In this document: positions 10,071-18,199 of the stretch, piece by piece
Layout of the letters: the number at the start of each line of letters is the position of its first letter
Numbering within the stretch: position 1 is the stretch's first letter
From: Perkinsus olseni
Taxonomy: Eukaryota; Perkinsozoa; Perkinsida; Perkinsidae
DNA: 19,355 nt
Direction of reading: 5' to 3'
Assembly: GCA_013115135.1 (NCBI GenBank)
Contig: JABANP010000751.1
Span: forward strand, 1 to 19,355
Position numbers and translations under genes: made by a program
The notes under the pieces: model-generated
The model's input: only the letters and a program-made list of their open reading frames with translations
Database searches by the model: none
What the model was told of the DNA's origin: nothing

Positions 10071-10235
10071 GCCCATCTGATTGAAGGGCTAATAAACTCC
10101 CAACAAGCGAGGAACGTACTTCATTCGTAGCAGAACGTTTCCCTCGCTGCGTTGACATCCGCATTATCACTTCTTTCAGCCACTTGGTCTGATTGAGGAG
10201 CACATGATAGGTATAGCCATGACCCTTACAAGTCC

Positions 10236-10525
10236 AATACTCTACTATTCGGTGCTTTCGAGGTCTACCTTTTTTCCACGCGGTTTTCGCGCAGTGAAAT
10301 GAGAGGTATGCTTTTCACCAGCGGCCTTCACTCCATGAGAGAATCTCTTTTGACCAAAGGTAGCATTATAGGGGCGCCTATATTGCCCCTTGCCGCTTTT
10401 GCTACCTCTGCCATGAGATTTACCTCTAGCTTTGCTTTCTCCATAACCCTTACGACTCGTAAGTTACGAGTCCAATACTCTACTATTCGGTGCCACTTGC
10501 TCTTACGAGGATATTGGAGATGCAC
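10236..10525 (-). pseudogene. Basic Gly/Lys/Arg/Ser-rich coding fragment in repeat R (copy A), interrupted by a scar
   Basis: Read on the minus strand, it starts at an acceptor-like TTAACAG then GTG and gives HLQYPRKSKWHRIVEYW. It continues in a different frame after the 7-8-7 scar at 10449-10470 with KGYGESKARGK, GRGSKSGKGQYRRPYNATFG and FSHGVKAAGEKHTSHF. Copy B (18471-18200) gives the same peptide in one frame through the scar position, but has stops where copy A reads QK. So both copies derive from a coding sequence and each is broken differently. The family is unknown; the basic, glycine-rich composition would suit a nucleic-acid-binding protein. Confidence 0.4.
10449..10470. repeat. 7-8-7 scar, Z = CTTACGAG (perfect)
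   Basis: CTTACGA, then CTCGTAAG, then TTACGAG. Copy B is unfilled at 18413-18420. The 14-bp gain shifts the reading frame of the minus-strand coding fragment at 10236-10525. Confidence 0.95.
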
Positions 10526-10592
10526 CTGTTAACCGCGAAATGGCATTAACCACGAAATGATAACCGCGAGAACCGCTCAAGGAATGCGACCT

Positions 10593-10614
10593 CTATGGTG
10601 ACCATAGTATGGTC
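10593..10614. repeat. 7-8-7 scar, Z = CTATGGTC (perfect)
   Basis: CTATGGT, then GACCATAG, then TATGGTC. Copy B is unfilled at 18532-18539. A separate 15-bp difference between the copies lies just to the left and does not follow this geometry. Confidence 0.95.
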
Positions 10615-10729
10615 GAAATCAATTCATTGGGCAGATCAATCGGGCGCCCGCCGTTACAAAGGTGTCGCAATTCCCTCGGTGTGCGCCGCCGCACGCGTAG
10701 TCGGGTGTTTCAAGATTTCCTACGGCCGA

Positions 10730-10751
10730 GATGATGTCATAATCATGATGA
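10730..10751. repeat. 7-8-7 scar, Z = GATGATGA (one mismatch)
   Basis: GATGATG, then TCATAATC (TCATCATC expected), then ATGATGA. Copy B is unfilled at 18655-18662 and 14 bp shorter. Confidence 0.88.
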
Positions 10752-12293
10752 AAATGGGATGATGTTGAATCTACCGCCAGCGCGATAGTCTCAGCTAGTA
10801 GGCACCATACCATCTATCATCTCGTGCACGCAGCTCACCCTTCCTAACAGACGACAAGAACACAACACTCGTTGGCGCTTGAATGTACTTTGAACTGAGC
10901 GGTTTTGCGAAACCTCCTCATTCATGTCGCTCTATTAACCTCCGCTACGCGATGAGGTCAAATACTATAAGGAATGTTGAAAGAAGAAGTAATAAACGCC
11001 AGGGTGGTTCTTCCACAATATGAAGCGCGAAAACGAAATGTGACAGAGAGATAACCACTTAGACCTCTACAAACGAAGACCCTGGGAAGATCCCTCACTC
11101 TCCTTCCTCCAATCGAACATCGTACAATAGTGACCCTTCAAAAGGGTATGAAGGAAAAGAAGCAAAGGCGGCTGATCCACAGAAATGAAAAGTATAATGA
11201 AATGAAAACATGAAAATTCTCGTAGCGAGAACGTCATGAATAGAATGGGCACCCATGCTGAAACACGGCGCATGAATGAAGCAAAACAAGATAACAACTG
11301 GGACTTGTTCTGACAAAGATACGTCCACTCCGAGTCACTATTGCCCCTTCAAAGAAGTATAATAAAACGAAGGTCATCACGATTGATTCGCGCTTTCGGG
11401 AAACAAAAAAGATGTTCACTGCAGAAGAAAGGACGCCAATGATTAGGCACCTTCCTACGTCACTATCACAGCAAAGTTGGATGAGCCAATAGCGAGGTTC
11501 CGGAGCACCGATGGGCATCACTCGCGAACGGATTCTATGAACCGCGAGAGAGAGTTAATAATCACGATGAATAGAGACTGCAATCAGCCTTCTGTAAGAG
11601 AAAGACACTTCCACCGTCTGAAAGGTGGCTTCCCCTGTTTCACCAGAATCTACCATAGAGGAAGTCCTGGAAGGAGCGCTGGATACCCCTAGGGTTGTTG
11701 AGATCAGAGTAATGACCACCATCCGTAACCTGAACACGCCGAACGATACTCGAAGTGTATGCACTCATCCAATAGAAATAATATGCTGTTCCGAGCGGTG
11801 TTCACGGCGATTGCTCACTCGGCTACGTTACCGAAAACAAACAACCCAAAAGAAGAATCGGGTCAATCATGCAACAGCAACGAGTGAGGGTTTTTTGGGG
11901 GGGAGTTTCCAAGTCGAATTCGCTACTCATCGAGACTCACATTAATAAAGGCAATCTTCGCTCCAGTAGTGGCATACTTCAACGCCCTCACCGTTCCCAA
12001 CACTCCGCCTTTGGGATACTGAAGAGGAGGAGAGGGGTGGTGAAAACAGCAGCACAGGAGGCGTATCGAGAGTTCACCTTGAGAGTCTTAGGCTGGACAG
12101 CCCTTAGCTTCTCTCCGTAGTTGTCTTTACCCTTCAAGCTGGTCATCCAGTTGAGGTTGCCAATGGCGTTGGTGATGTAGTCATAATTACCCGCAAGGAC
12201 AACGACCTGGCAGGATCAGCAGGGAGAGGCCGGGGACGGAAGCTACCACTCTAGAGATATAGTGTCTGCCAGACGGTTGCCAGACGTCTGCTT

Positions 12294-12334
12294 GGTTGAG
12301 TATCTATTACCCAGTGGGTAATAGGTACTCAACC
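12294..12334. repeat. Near-perfect hairpin, 20-bp arms, one-base loop
   Basis: The arms 12294-12313 and 12315-12334 are reverse complements with one mismatch; a single G (12314) separates them. It begins GGTTGAGTA and ends TACTCAACC. The one-base spacer matches the scar hairpins, but there is no third copy, so it is not a full 7-8-7. Confidence 0.9.
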
Positions 12335-12351
12335 AAAAATTTTGAGGATAT

Positions 12352-12366
12352 GCTTAGACTCTAAGC
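12352..12366. repeat. Hairpin, 7-bp arms, one-base loop
   Basis: GCTTAGA, C, TCTAAGC. It fits the left half of a 7-8-7 scar (7+8), but the third segment is absent. Confidence 0.7.
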
Positions 12367-12700
12367 GGTGGATATTCCACCACTCGCCCGCAGTTATTGA
12401 AGGGTCCGATGAGCCTAGGGCAAGTCCAGTCGGGTCTGACGTCCGTACTCACACTTGCTGCGCTTTGATGCTCTTGCTCGGTGCCCGACGGTGATAGCAA
12501 GTAGTTCTTGCCAAGTACATCATTTCGTCGTCAACTGTCCTGGGGGTTCCTCACGAGTGAAGGATGGCCCTCTGTTACCTCAATCCCTCCATCAAGTAGA
12601 TCTACAACAAAGCTCGTCGTATCGTAGGTGGTGAACTTACTGAAGGCCTCTCGGACCTACAATGAGGAGAGGGCGAACGATAATGAGAATGATGACCTGC

Positions 12701-12722
12701 CGGTTACAGTAACCGGGTTACT
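12701..12722. repeat. 7-8-7 scar, Z = CGGTTACT (perfect)
   Basis: CGGTTAC, then AGTAACCG, then GGTTACT. It lies outside repeat R, so the process is not confined to R. No paralogue in the window. Confidence 0.92.
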
Positions 12723-13128
12723 ACTTCCGGATTGGATTGCACGAAGGCCTGAGGAGCACCCAGCTTAGTGACCCCCAGCTTAGTCTGAACGTCCCTCCTG
12801 TTGAGGAACCCGACGGCCTAACTAGCACGATGATGCCGACGAGAATCCCAAGAGTATACGGATGGCAGAAGCCACTGACCGATCCAGGGTTGGTCTTGAA
12901 GAACTTCCCCTCTTCTCCAGTGGACGCCCGGACGTCGTATCTGCATCCGCGAAGTGCTCATCAGTGTGATCCAGAATCCTCTCATCCGATGCGGAAGAGA
13001 CAATTGCGAGTTGAAAAAATTCCATAGGAAATTGCGGAGAAAGCGAAGCGACCGCGTGTTCTACAGCTTCTCGAGAACTAGCGGACCTTACTTCATATCG
13101 CAAGTCGCCCCCTTTCTTGTCAAATAAA

Positions 13129-13190
13129 GACTACCGTGGGAATCGAACCGGCGACGTTGGTAGTCAGCATATCTCGACTAGCACGTATCC
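13129..13190 (-). other. tRNA-like segment with box B and a 7-bp flanking stem
   Basis: On the minus strand, GGTTCGATTCCC (complement of about 13138-13149) is a good box B / T-loop match. A box A-like GTGCTAGTCGAG lies upstream. GACTACC (13129-13135) and GGTAGTC (13159-13165) form a perfect 7-bp stem around the T-arm-like part, like an acceptor/T-arm minihelix. A full cloverleaf does not fold by eye because the T-stem is imperfect. It is likely a tRNA-derived remnant. Confidence 0.28.
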
Positions 13191-13374
13191 TTAAAGCCTC
13201 GGAATGAACAAGCGGGTATCACATACAGAGTGGTTTACGGTGCACAGATTCCCCGAGCTCCGACCCTTAGTCTCGAAGGCCTAGGAAGGGTAGGAGCGTC
13301 GCTCGAACGGCAACATGGGCCTCTATCGAAAACCTCAACGTTAACTTAGATAATCGATGTAAAGATAATCTTAA

Positions 13375-13396
13375 CCATCACAGTGATGGCATCACT
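13375..13396. repeat. 7-8-7 scar, Z = CCATCACT (perfect)
   Basis: CCATCAC, then AGTGATGG, then CATCACT. It lies outside repeat R; no paralogue in the window. Confidence 0.92.
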
Positions 13397-13553
13397 AATG
13401 ACAGGCATCAGCCAACGATACTGCATGGGCTTACTTGCTCCTCCCTCTGTTCTCCACAGGGGTCAAAGCGGCGGAGTCGCAGAACTTGGTAGCGTCAGCA
13501 CAAGCAGCTGAAAAAGGAGCAGGAAAAGCAGGAAAAACAGCATGGGGCTCTGA

Positions 13554-13570
13554 GGGCAGCTGAGCTGCCC
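13554..13570. repeat. Hairpin, 8-bp arms, one-base loop
   Basis: GGGCAGCT, G, AGCTGCCC: a perfect inverted repeat with a one-base spacer and no third copy. Confidence 0.8.
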
Positions 13571-13614
13571 CGTAGAGCTGTCGCAGATCTACTGACATCC
13601 GACCCTACCCAGAT

Positions 13615-13629
13615 CAGGAGGCCCTCCTG
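13615..13629. repeat. Hairpin, 7-bp arms, one-base loop (possible half scar)
   Basis: CAGGAGG, C, CCTCCTG. This equals the 7+8 left half of a scar without the right 7 bases. Confidence 0.7.
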
Positions 13630-14068
13630 GACCACCGGAATTGCACTTCACGATTTTCGTCTCGCATGTTTTCAAATCTTGGGCCATTTTTTCAAGTCTG
13701 AGAGGGAACGGTGAGAAACGGGAAGTACGCAAGTCGGCATTCCGACTCCTCTGCAGGCAGAAGTCGGCGTTCCTTCGCCATCGTCAGGCAGCCTTGGTAA
13801 CTACCGTGAAGAGGAGTGAAAATAGTAGTAGAATTTTATGCTACACTTACATTGACAACGGTCCGACTACACCATAGCGCATAATCACGCCCTTGAGGTT
13901 GATCTTCAGCTGAGGCTTTCTCAAAATGGTAGACCCGAGCATGGCAACCAGCGAGGCTGCGAGCGATGGAGATCAACGGGTTGTCAATAGGCCGCTGCCT
14001 CTCCTTATTTCAAAGAGCGATTTCAGGATTGAACTTAATGTGCAAAATTCATCGATCCTGGGAGCGTT

Positions 14069-14090
14069 GTTCTCATTGAGAACTTCTCAA
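14069..14090. repeat. 7-8-7 scar, Z = GTTCTCAA (perfect)
   Basis: GTTCTCA, then TTGAGAAC, then TTCTCAA. The diverged unfilled counterpart in copy A is about 1722-1729 (GTTCTATT). Confidence 0.92.
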
Positions 14091-14244
14091 CTCAGGAGAG
14101 GCAGCAGTCTGTTCAACACCAGCAATGATGGGCACCAAAGACACACTCACCGGACGCTGAACTTCCGACCAGGTGGAGGTCCCTATTTAGATTGCCATGG
14201 TCCTTGAACAAGAGCCAGAGGAAATTCGCCCTGCGAGAACAGAG

Positions 14245-14266
14245 CAAAATCGGGTTTTGAAAACCC
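14245..14266. repeat. 7-8-7 scar, Z = CAAAACCC (one mismatch)
   Basis: CAAAATC, then GGGTTTTG, then AAAACCC. The left hexamer has one change. The diverged unfilled counterpart in copy A is about 1872-1879. Confidence 0.8.
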
Positions 14267-14765
14267 TTACTCCAGGTGAACGTTGGTGACTCACAAATTT
14301 ACCGCCACCGCCGACAACTTCGATTCGATCGGCCCTTCGCTGAATCCCGTTGGGGCCGGGGCTTCGACCCAAATGCTGTTTGCGTCTTCCGTCCAGGAGT
14401 ATCTTAAGACACGTCAAGTACCATGATAACCTCATGGATAGCCCTACGGATTCAAAAGCTGCGTTTCTCCCTTCGAATCCATCCTGCAGGGTCCAAGCAG
14501 GCGAGTTGCGACACCAATGCTGCTGCCGCCAAGACCACCACCGATATAAAGGAAGGTCGGAGATGTTTGCGGGCTCTTGTCAGCTTCGATGATACCGTAG
14601 AAGTATCGGTAGTAAAGGCCACTGCTGCCGCAGCCGGAGGAAAGATTGCACTTACTTGATGCCACCGCTTAGTTTGATGTACCCGAAATGCTGAGCACCT
14701 GGGCTGAGGGGACACAGGGCACCTCCGTTTTGTGGACCTCTCAGCGATGGCGGGGAATCTAAGGT

Positions 14766-14787
14766 TGACCATTATGGTCAGACCATA
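14766..14787. repeat. 7-8-7 scar, Z = TGACCATA (perfect)
   Basis: TGACCAT, then TATGGTCA, then GACCATA. Copy A has the single TGACTATA at 2377-2384. Confidence 0.95.
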
Positions 14788-14988
14788 GCACATCGCGAGT
14801 AGAGTGATGATGTGGCTGGATCTATGATTATAACCTGCCCCTTACCTCTACCGTCTTGACGGGCACTGACCACCACGAGGAGGAGAGCATGGAGCAATGA
14901 AAGGACGGTGGGCATGATAGTAGGGAAGAACTGAGCAGGCATGGCCATCAAGGGAATGGGGAACATAATGATCCAACATGTTCAAGGG

Positions 14989-15032
14989 CCCCGGAATCCG
15001 GGATCTCAGCGATCATTGATCGGGGCCCGGAT
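14989..15032. repeat. Compound scar around CCCCGGAT with a nested insertion
   Basis: CCCCGGA, then ATCCGGG, then about 22 extra bases that include the hairpin CGATCA-T-TGATCG, then GG and CCCGGAT. Copy A has only GGCCTCGGATC near 2608. The outer parts fit 7-8-7 with Z = CCCCGGAT; the nested part looks like a further event. Confidence 0.6.
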
Positions 15033-15162
15033 CAACCCTCCCAGGACCGAGTCCCGGGCATTATCTCGAGGAGTGGTGATAACTGTTGGGGGTATCCCGC
15101 CCGGAACTGAACCCGGTGTCATGAAGGTCTCAAGAAAAGAGCTAACGAGTCGGGACTAGGAA

Positions 15163-15207
15163 AATCGGACCGATCATCAAACCGATTTAATCGGTTTGAT
15201 GATCGGA
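15163..15207. repeat. 18-bp-arm hairpin insertion with one-base loop
   Basis: Arms 15170-15187 and 15189-15206 are perfect reverse complements separated by T15188. Copy A (2761-2785) has only the right arm, preceded directly by GGAAA. Copy B is 26 bp longer, and AATCGG occurs both before the inverted arm and at the start of the right arm, so the hexamer duplication seen in simple scars is kept while the inverted part is longer (20 instead of 8). Confidence 0.85.
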
Positions 15208-15294
15208 CGATGCAACTGATCTGTTTAAGCTGATCTATCTACCGACTGCACGCACACTCACGTTCCTCCGAGGAACGAGGTGATGCACAGGACT

Positions 15295-15989
15295 CTACAC
15301 GTGCACTATAGTCACAACATAGTGACGCCTATAGTGTGCGCTATGTAACAGCTACAGCCTGGTTCAATACTACTCAGCTGTTAGACTATCGTCGCTGCAC
15401 TTACTTTTACTGCTACTGCGTACCATTAGTATCAGATAACCATCTGACCTTATTCTGCGCTGTGCACTAGCGTCCATGAGTATACGTGTGCACTATAGTG
15501 ACAACATAGTGACGACTATAATGTGAGCTATGCTACAGCTAGAGCCTGGTTCAGTACTACTCAGCTGTTAGACTATCATCGCTGCACTTACTTTTACTGC
15601 TACTGCGTACCATTAGTATCAGATAACCATCTGACCTTATTCTGCGCTGTGCACTAGCGTCCATGAGTATACGTGTGCACTATAGTGACAACATAGTGAC
15701 GACTATAATGTGAGCTATGTTACAGCTAGAGCCTGGTTCAGTACTACTCAGCTGTTAGCCTATCATCGCTACACTTACCTTCACTGCTGCTGCGTACTAT
15801 TAGTATCAGATGACCATCTGACCTTACTGTGCGCTTTGCACTAGCGTCCATGAGTATACATGCTACACTAAGCTTAGCGTAGTAAGCTGTAGTCCACATC
15901 ATCACTAAGCTTCTCTCGAGTCCAATCTTACCTTTCTTTGAGCCCCGTCTCAAATAGCCGCACTGTACTGAGTTATAGTGCACACGTAG
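15295..15989. mobile_element. ~0.7-kb element with terminal inverted repeats and internal 187-bp tandem units
   Basis: The left end (15295-15312, starting CTACACGTGCACTATA) and the right end (15972-15989, ending TGCACACGTAG) are inverted repeats matching at 14 of 18 positions. The element separates the two parts of R copy B, and the same point in copy A lacks it. AC occurs at both borders, so any target duplication is 2-3 bp or lost. No transposase reading frame is present, so it is non-autonomous. Each internal tandem unit starts with the same GTGCACTATAG sequence as the left end. Confidence 0.65.
15299..15860. repeat. 187-bp tandem repeat, about three units
   Basis: GTGCACTATAG anchors occur at 15301, 15488 and 15675, an exact 187-bp period. 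Units share CAGCT(A)GAGCCTGGTTCA, TACTACTCAGCTGTTAG and CCATGAGTATAC. Each unit head folds as CACTATAG...CTATAGTG (imperfect in later units) with an inner GTCAC/GTGAC. The third unit is the most diverged and runs into the unique right end of the element. Confidence 0.92.
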
Positions 15990-16552
15990 ACAAATTTGGG
16001 ACCCTCTCTTCGTAGACTGCTTCAGTAGAGTTGACTAGTAAGATGGTCTGGGAGCGGCTCAGCTTGATCCAGATGGGACCTCAACAGGAATGGGGAGCTG
16101 CCGCGGCCGAGGCAAACGACGACAGGCAGATTAGCTTTATGACGCTTGCGTACACGGTCGCGCGCTAACCCCAGTAGAGACACTCAAAACGCTTGCCTCC
16201 TCCGAGTGAAGTATACAAGTGATAGGGCGAGCGCTTCGAAGTCAGGGTTGTTGAGTAAATAGAGAATTTCTGAGCGAGATACGATGCAGGTGTACGTTAC
16301 GTGTCTTGCCTTAATTGAGCCTTTCGGCGCGGTACAGCAGCGGCCTGCTACCTGCAGGTTCGAAAGGCTTCTCGTTTCCCTCAAGTTTCCGAAGTTCCCC
16401 TATAAGGCCAACCTGATTGGCCTAAGGTAATTCAGATGCTGTAGTAGGAGAAGTAGATGTGTGCGTAAAGGTAGGGTATGACCAAGTGGTTGGCTCGACT
16501 GATGGATGGTAAGTATGAGGGAGAAGGGAGAGCAGGGTAGATCCAGGGTTGG

Positions 16553-16574
16553 ATCGTAACTTACGATTCGTAAG
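16553..16574. repeat. 7-8-7 scar, Z = ATCGTAAG (perfect)
   Basis: ATCGTAA, then CTTACGAT, then TCGTAAG. The unfilled, slightly diverged octamer in copy A is 8785-8792. Confidence 0.94.
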
Positions 16575-16603
16575 GACTAACTCATGTGGACTGTATCGTT
16601 ACC

Positions 16604-16625
16604 TACCGGAATCCGGTAACCGGAT
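16604..16625. repeat. 7-8-7 scar, Z = TACCGGAT (perfect)
   Basis: TACCGGA, then ATCCGGTA, then ACCGGAT. Copy A is unfilled at 8836-8843 (TACCGGAC). Confidence 0.95.
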
Positions 16626-16822
16626 GGGATGGTGTATCAACACTGCGTAGCACTTTGAATAATGAGCTTAAATTGTGGGAACGTCAATTGCTCTGCAATA
16701 TGACATCCGAGTCGCTCATCCAAAATACGATGAACATGAGATATTACTCCGTTCACCCATGAAGCGTATGCAAGTGAAGTTTGGTAGAAACAGTGAACAC
16801 GGTTCAGCTCATCAGTAAATCC

Positions 16823-16857
16823 TGTACAAGTTCTACAGCCCAGTTCTACAGTAGAAC
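16823..16857. repeat. Compound 7-8-5-8-7 scar, Z = TGTAGAAC
   Basis: TGTACAA, GTTCTACA, GCCCA, GTTCTACA, GTAGAAC. The inverted octamer occurs twice around a 5-base spacer. Copy A has a single TGTAGAAC near 9032 and is 27 bp shorter. The first segment has one mismatch. Confidence 0.85.
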
Positions 16858-17195
16858 TCTGCTATGGCCCTGAACCACTACTAAACCACTCCGGGACTGT
16901 GTTTAGCGTAGCGTCCACAGTAATGAGGAATCAGGTAAATCATTAGATCATTGCCTCAAGTAGAAGTGAGAAGTCCGCTAGTGATTTGCCAATTGAGTCA
17001 ACACCACACTGGATATAATAGCAAGGGAATGCCTTAGAAGGCCTGATTTAACTTGATCAAGGTAGACTTTCTTCGCAGCTTAAGCTTAGCCATAGGCTTC
17101 CTTCACTCGTGTGCGATTGGGACAGCGATAACGATGCACCAGCATCTTCCAAGTCTCAATCCGAGCGGCAACTCCGTAGCCGCTATTAATCATAT

Positions 17196-17244
17196 GGCTC
17201 CCGTGCCAGCTTATCATAACCTATGATAAGCTGGCATGGGAGCC
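17196..17244. repeat. Hairpin with 23-bp arms and a 3-base loop
   Basis: Arms 17196-17218 and 17222-17244 are reverse complements with one mismatch; the loop is ACC. Ends are GGCTCCC and GGGAGCC. It directly abuts the 7-8-7 scar at 17245, suggesting successive rearrangements at one spot. Confidence 0.92.
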
Positions 17245-17266
17245 GCAAGATCATCTTGCCAAGATG
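17245..17266. repeat. 7-8-7 scar, Z = GCAAGATG (perfect)
   Basis: GCAAGAT, then CATCTTGC, then CAAGATG. It lies in the copy-B-only segment, so there is no empty counterpart in the window. Confidence 0.93.
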
Positions 17267-17291
17267 GGCCCAGAGGAGTCTGTCAGAGAGT

Positions 17292-17313
17292 TACCAACTG
17301 TTGGTAACCAACA
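17292..17313. repeat. 7-8-7 scar, Z = TACCAACA (perfect)
   Basis: TACCAAC, then TGTTGGTA, then ACCAACA. It lies in the copy-B-only segment; no empty counterpart in the window. Confidence 0.93.
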
Positions 17314-17378
17314 GAGCCATCAACTTGAATGGCTCCGTCATGGGCAATGATCAGTTGAGGGAAGAGTATCGCAGTACA

Positions 17379-17413
17379 GACAAAACTTTTGTCGCGGGCT
17401 TTTGTCACAAAAG
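17379..17413. repeat. Compound 7-8-5-8-7 scar, Z = GACAAAAG
   Basis: GACAAAA, CTTTTGTC, GCGGG, CTTTTGTC, ACAAAAG; all octamer-derived parts are perfect. Copy A has a single GACGAAAG at about 9125. Same architecture as 16823-16857, with a different 5-base spacer. Confidence 0.9.
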
Positions 17414-17612
17414 CATGATGGTACAGCATGATTCAGCTTAAGAGAGTGTTGCAGCCGATGGGGATGGCCGGCGTCGTTAAAGACCAGTGGCAATCCACCG
17501 ACTGCTTTACACTTGTCCAAGCCGAGAAGGTCTGAAACTCTTAGGTGGTCTTCGAGTAAGATGGGAGATAGATGGGCTTCGAACAACCCGCATCAAACAT
17601 ATAGCCCATCTG

Positions 17613-18190
17613 ACAGACCTGCGCACCGGGACTCGGTCAAACGAGATTTTCGGTTCTCGCTCGTTGTCGTTCTCGGACTCTAGACCGAAACGAGACGAGA
17701 CGAGAAATGGCGGTTATCTCGTTCTGCGAGAACGGATCTCGCATGCAGTGGTATATGTTTCGTCTACATTACTTCACGGAATCTCCATGTGATAAGTCGA
17801 GAGTCTAAAAAATCGTCCATATGACCAGCTTCGGATATGACCGATAACTGAAGAGGGTTCGTTGCGGTATGGAGCCGTTAGTTGTGGTCTCGGAGGGGCA
17901 TGCGAGTTCTAGCAGAGCGAATGTACCACAATCATTTTGATGGGGTCATGCACCGGCACATAGTGTGCCGGTGACTGGGACTGTCAATGGGTCACTGGGA
18001 CTCTCTAACTGCGCTAATTGATTTCGCGAAGGTCTGAATCACAGAATCTACGTCCGATTGCTCGCCGGAACAACTGAGACCGAGAACCGAGAACGAGAAC
18101 GAGAATCATGATCGGGGCCGCAAGAAAGGACCGACCGAGAAAGACAAACTTCCGACAAGAACCGAACGAGACGAGAATCGATCTTGAGCT
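17613..18190. mobile_element. CGAGA/TCTCG-rich insertion-like segment in copy B
   Basis: Copy B departs from copy A just after GCCCATCTGA and rejoins at TTCGGTGCTTTCGAGG. The left part is rich in TCTCG (17635-17715), and the right part in CGAGA (18080-18180), giving long imperfect subterminal inverted repeats. A hairpin CACCGGCACA-TAG-TGTGCCGGTG lies in the middle (near 17951). The exact ends and any target duplication are unclear. It may be a fold-back or hAT-type non-autonomous element. No coding potential is evident. Confidence 0.45.
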
Positions 18191-18199
18191 GTTTGCTTC

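Larger units (their letters stand above)
8216..11387. repeat. Dispersed repeat R, copy A, right part
   Basis: It aligns with 15999-19355 through shared anchors such as GTTGACTAGTAAGATGG, GAAGTAGATGTGTGCG, CACCCATGAAGCGTATGCA, GTGCTTTCGAGGTCTACC and CACGGCGCATGAATGAA. The homology ends only because the window ends in copy B. Copy A additionally contains the hAT-like MITE at 9359-10070. At 10079-10256 it has a stretch that differs from copy B and ends in a second copy of the segment at 10438-10492. Six 7-8-7 scars are private to this copy. Relative to copy B it lacks about 430 bp after 9069 and a ~38-bp piece present near 16108-16146. Confidence 0.93.
11388..14035. other. Non-coding, apparently single-copy region
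   Basis: No convincing gene is visible in 2.6 kb. ORFs are short and overlap on both strands (for example 11625-11945, 12737-13027, 13926-14207). Copy A of R may continue past 11387, but copy B is cut by the window there, so this cannot be tested. The region holds two perfect 7-8-7 scars, four hairpins with a one-base spacer, and a tRNA-like element on the minus strand. Confidence 0.5.
14036..15293. repeat. Dispersed repeat R, copy B, left part
   Basis: Homologous to 1690-2872. Compared with copy A it has gained three simple 7-8-7 scars and two compound inverted insertions (14989-15032, 15163-15207), and it lacks copy A's scar at 2671. It ends at GATGCACAGG, where copy A reads on through GGAAATTGGG and copy B is interrupted by the 0.7-kb TIR element before AAATTTGGG. 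Confidence 0.92.
16916..17345. other. Segment present in copy B of R and absent from copy A
   Basis: Copies A and B align up to about 9069/16910 and again from about 9105/17350; copy B has about 430 extra bases between. I see no inverted ends and no target duplication, so copy A may simply have lost it. It holds two perfect 7-8-7 scars and a 23-bp-arm hairpin, and no credible gene. Confidence 0.6.

Noticed and set aside
10579..10593. Another 7-8-7 scar beside 10593-10614
   Set aside because: Copy A has 15 extra bases here, not 14, and they contain no inverted copy of the flank.
12294..12334. Rho-independent terminator
   Set aside because: No upstream gene, no T-tract, and the context is eukaryotic.
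16646..16657. Scar at the ~10-bp difference between copies near 16650
   Set aside because: The extra bases do not form the direct-inverted-direct pattern and the length does not fit.
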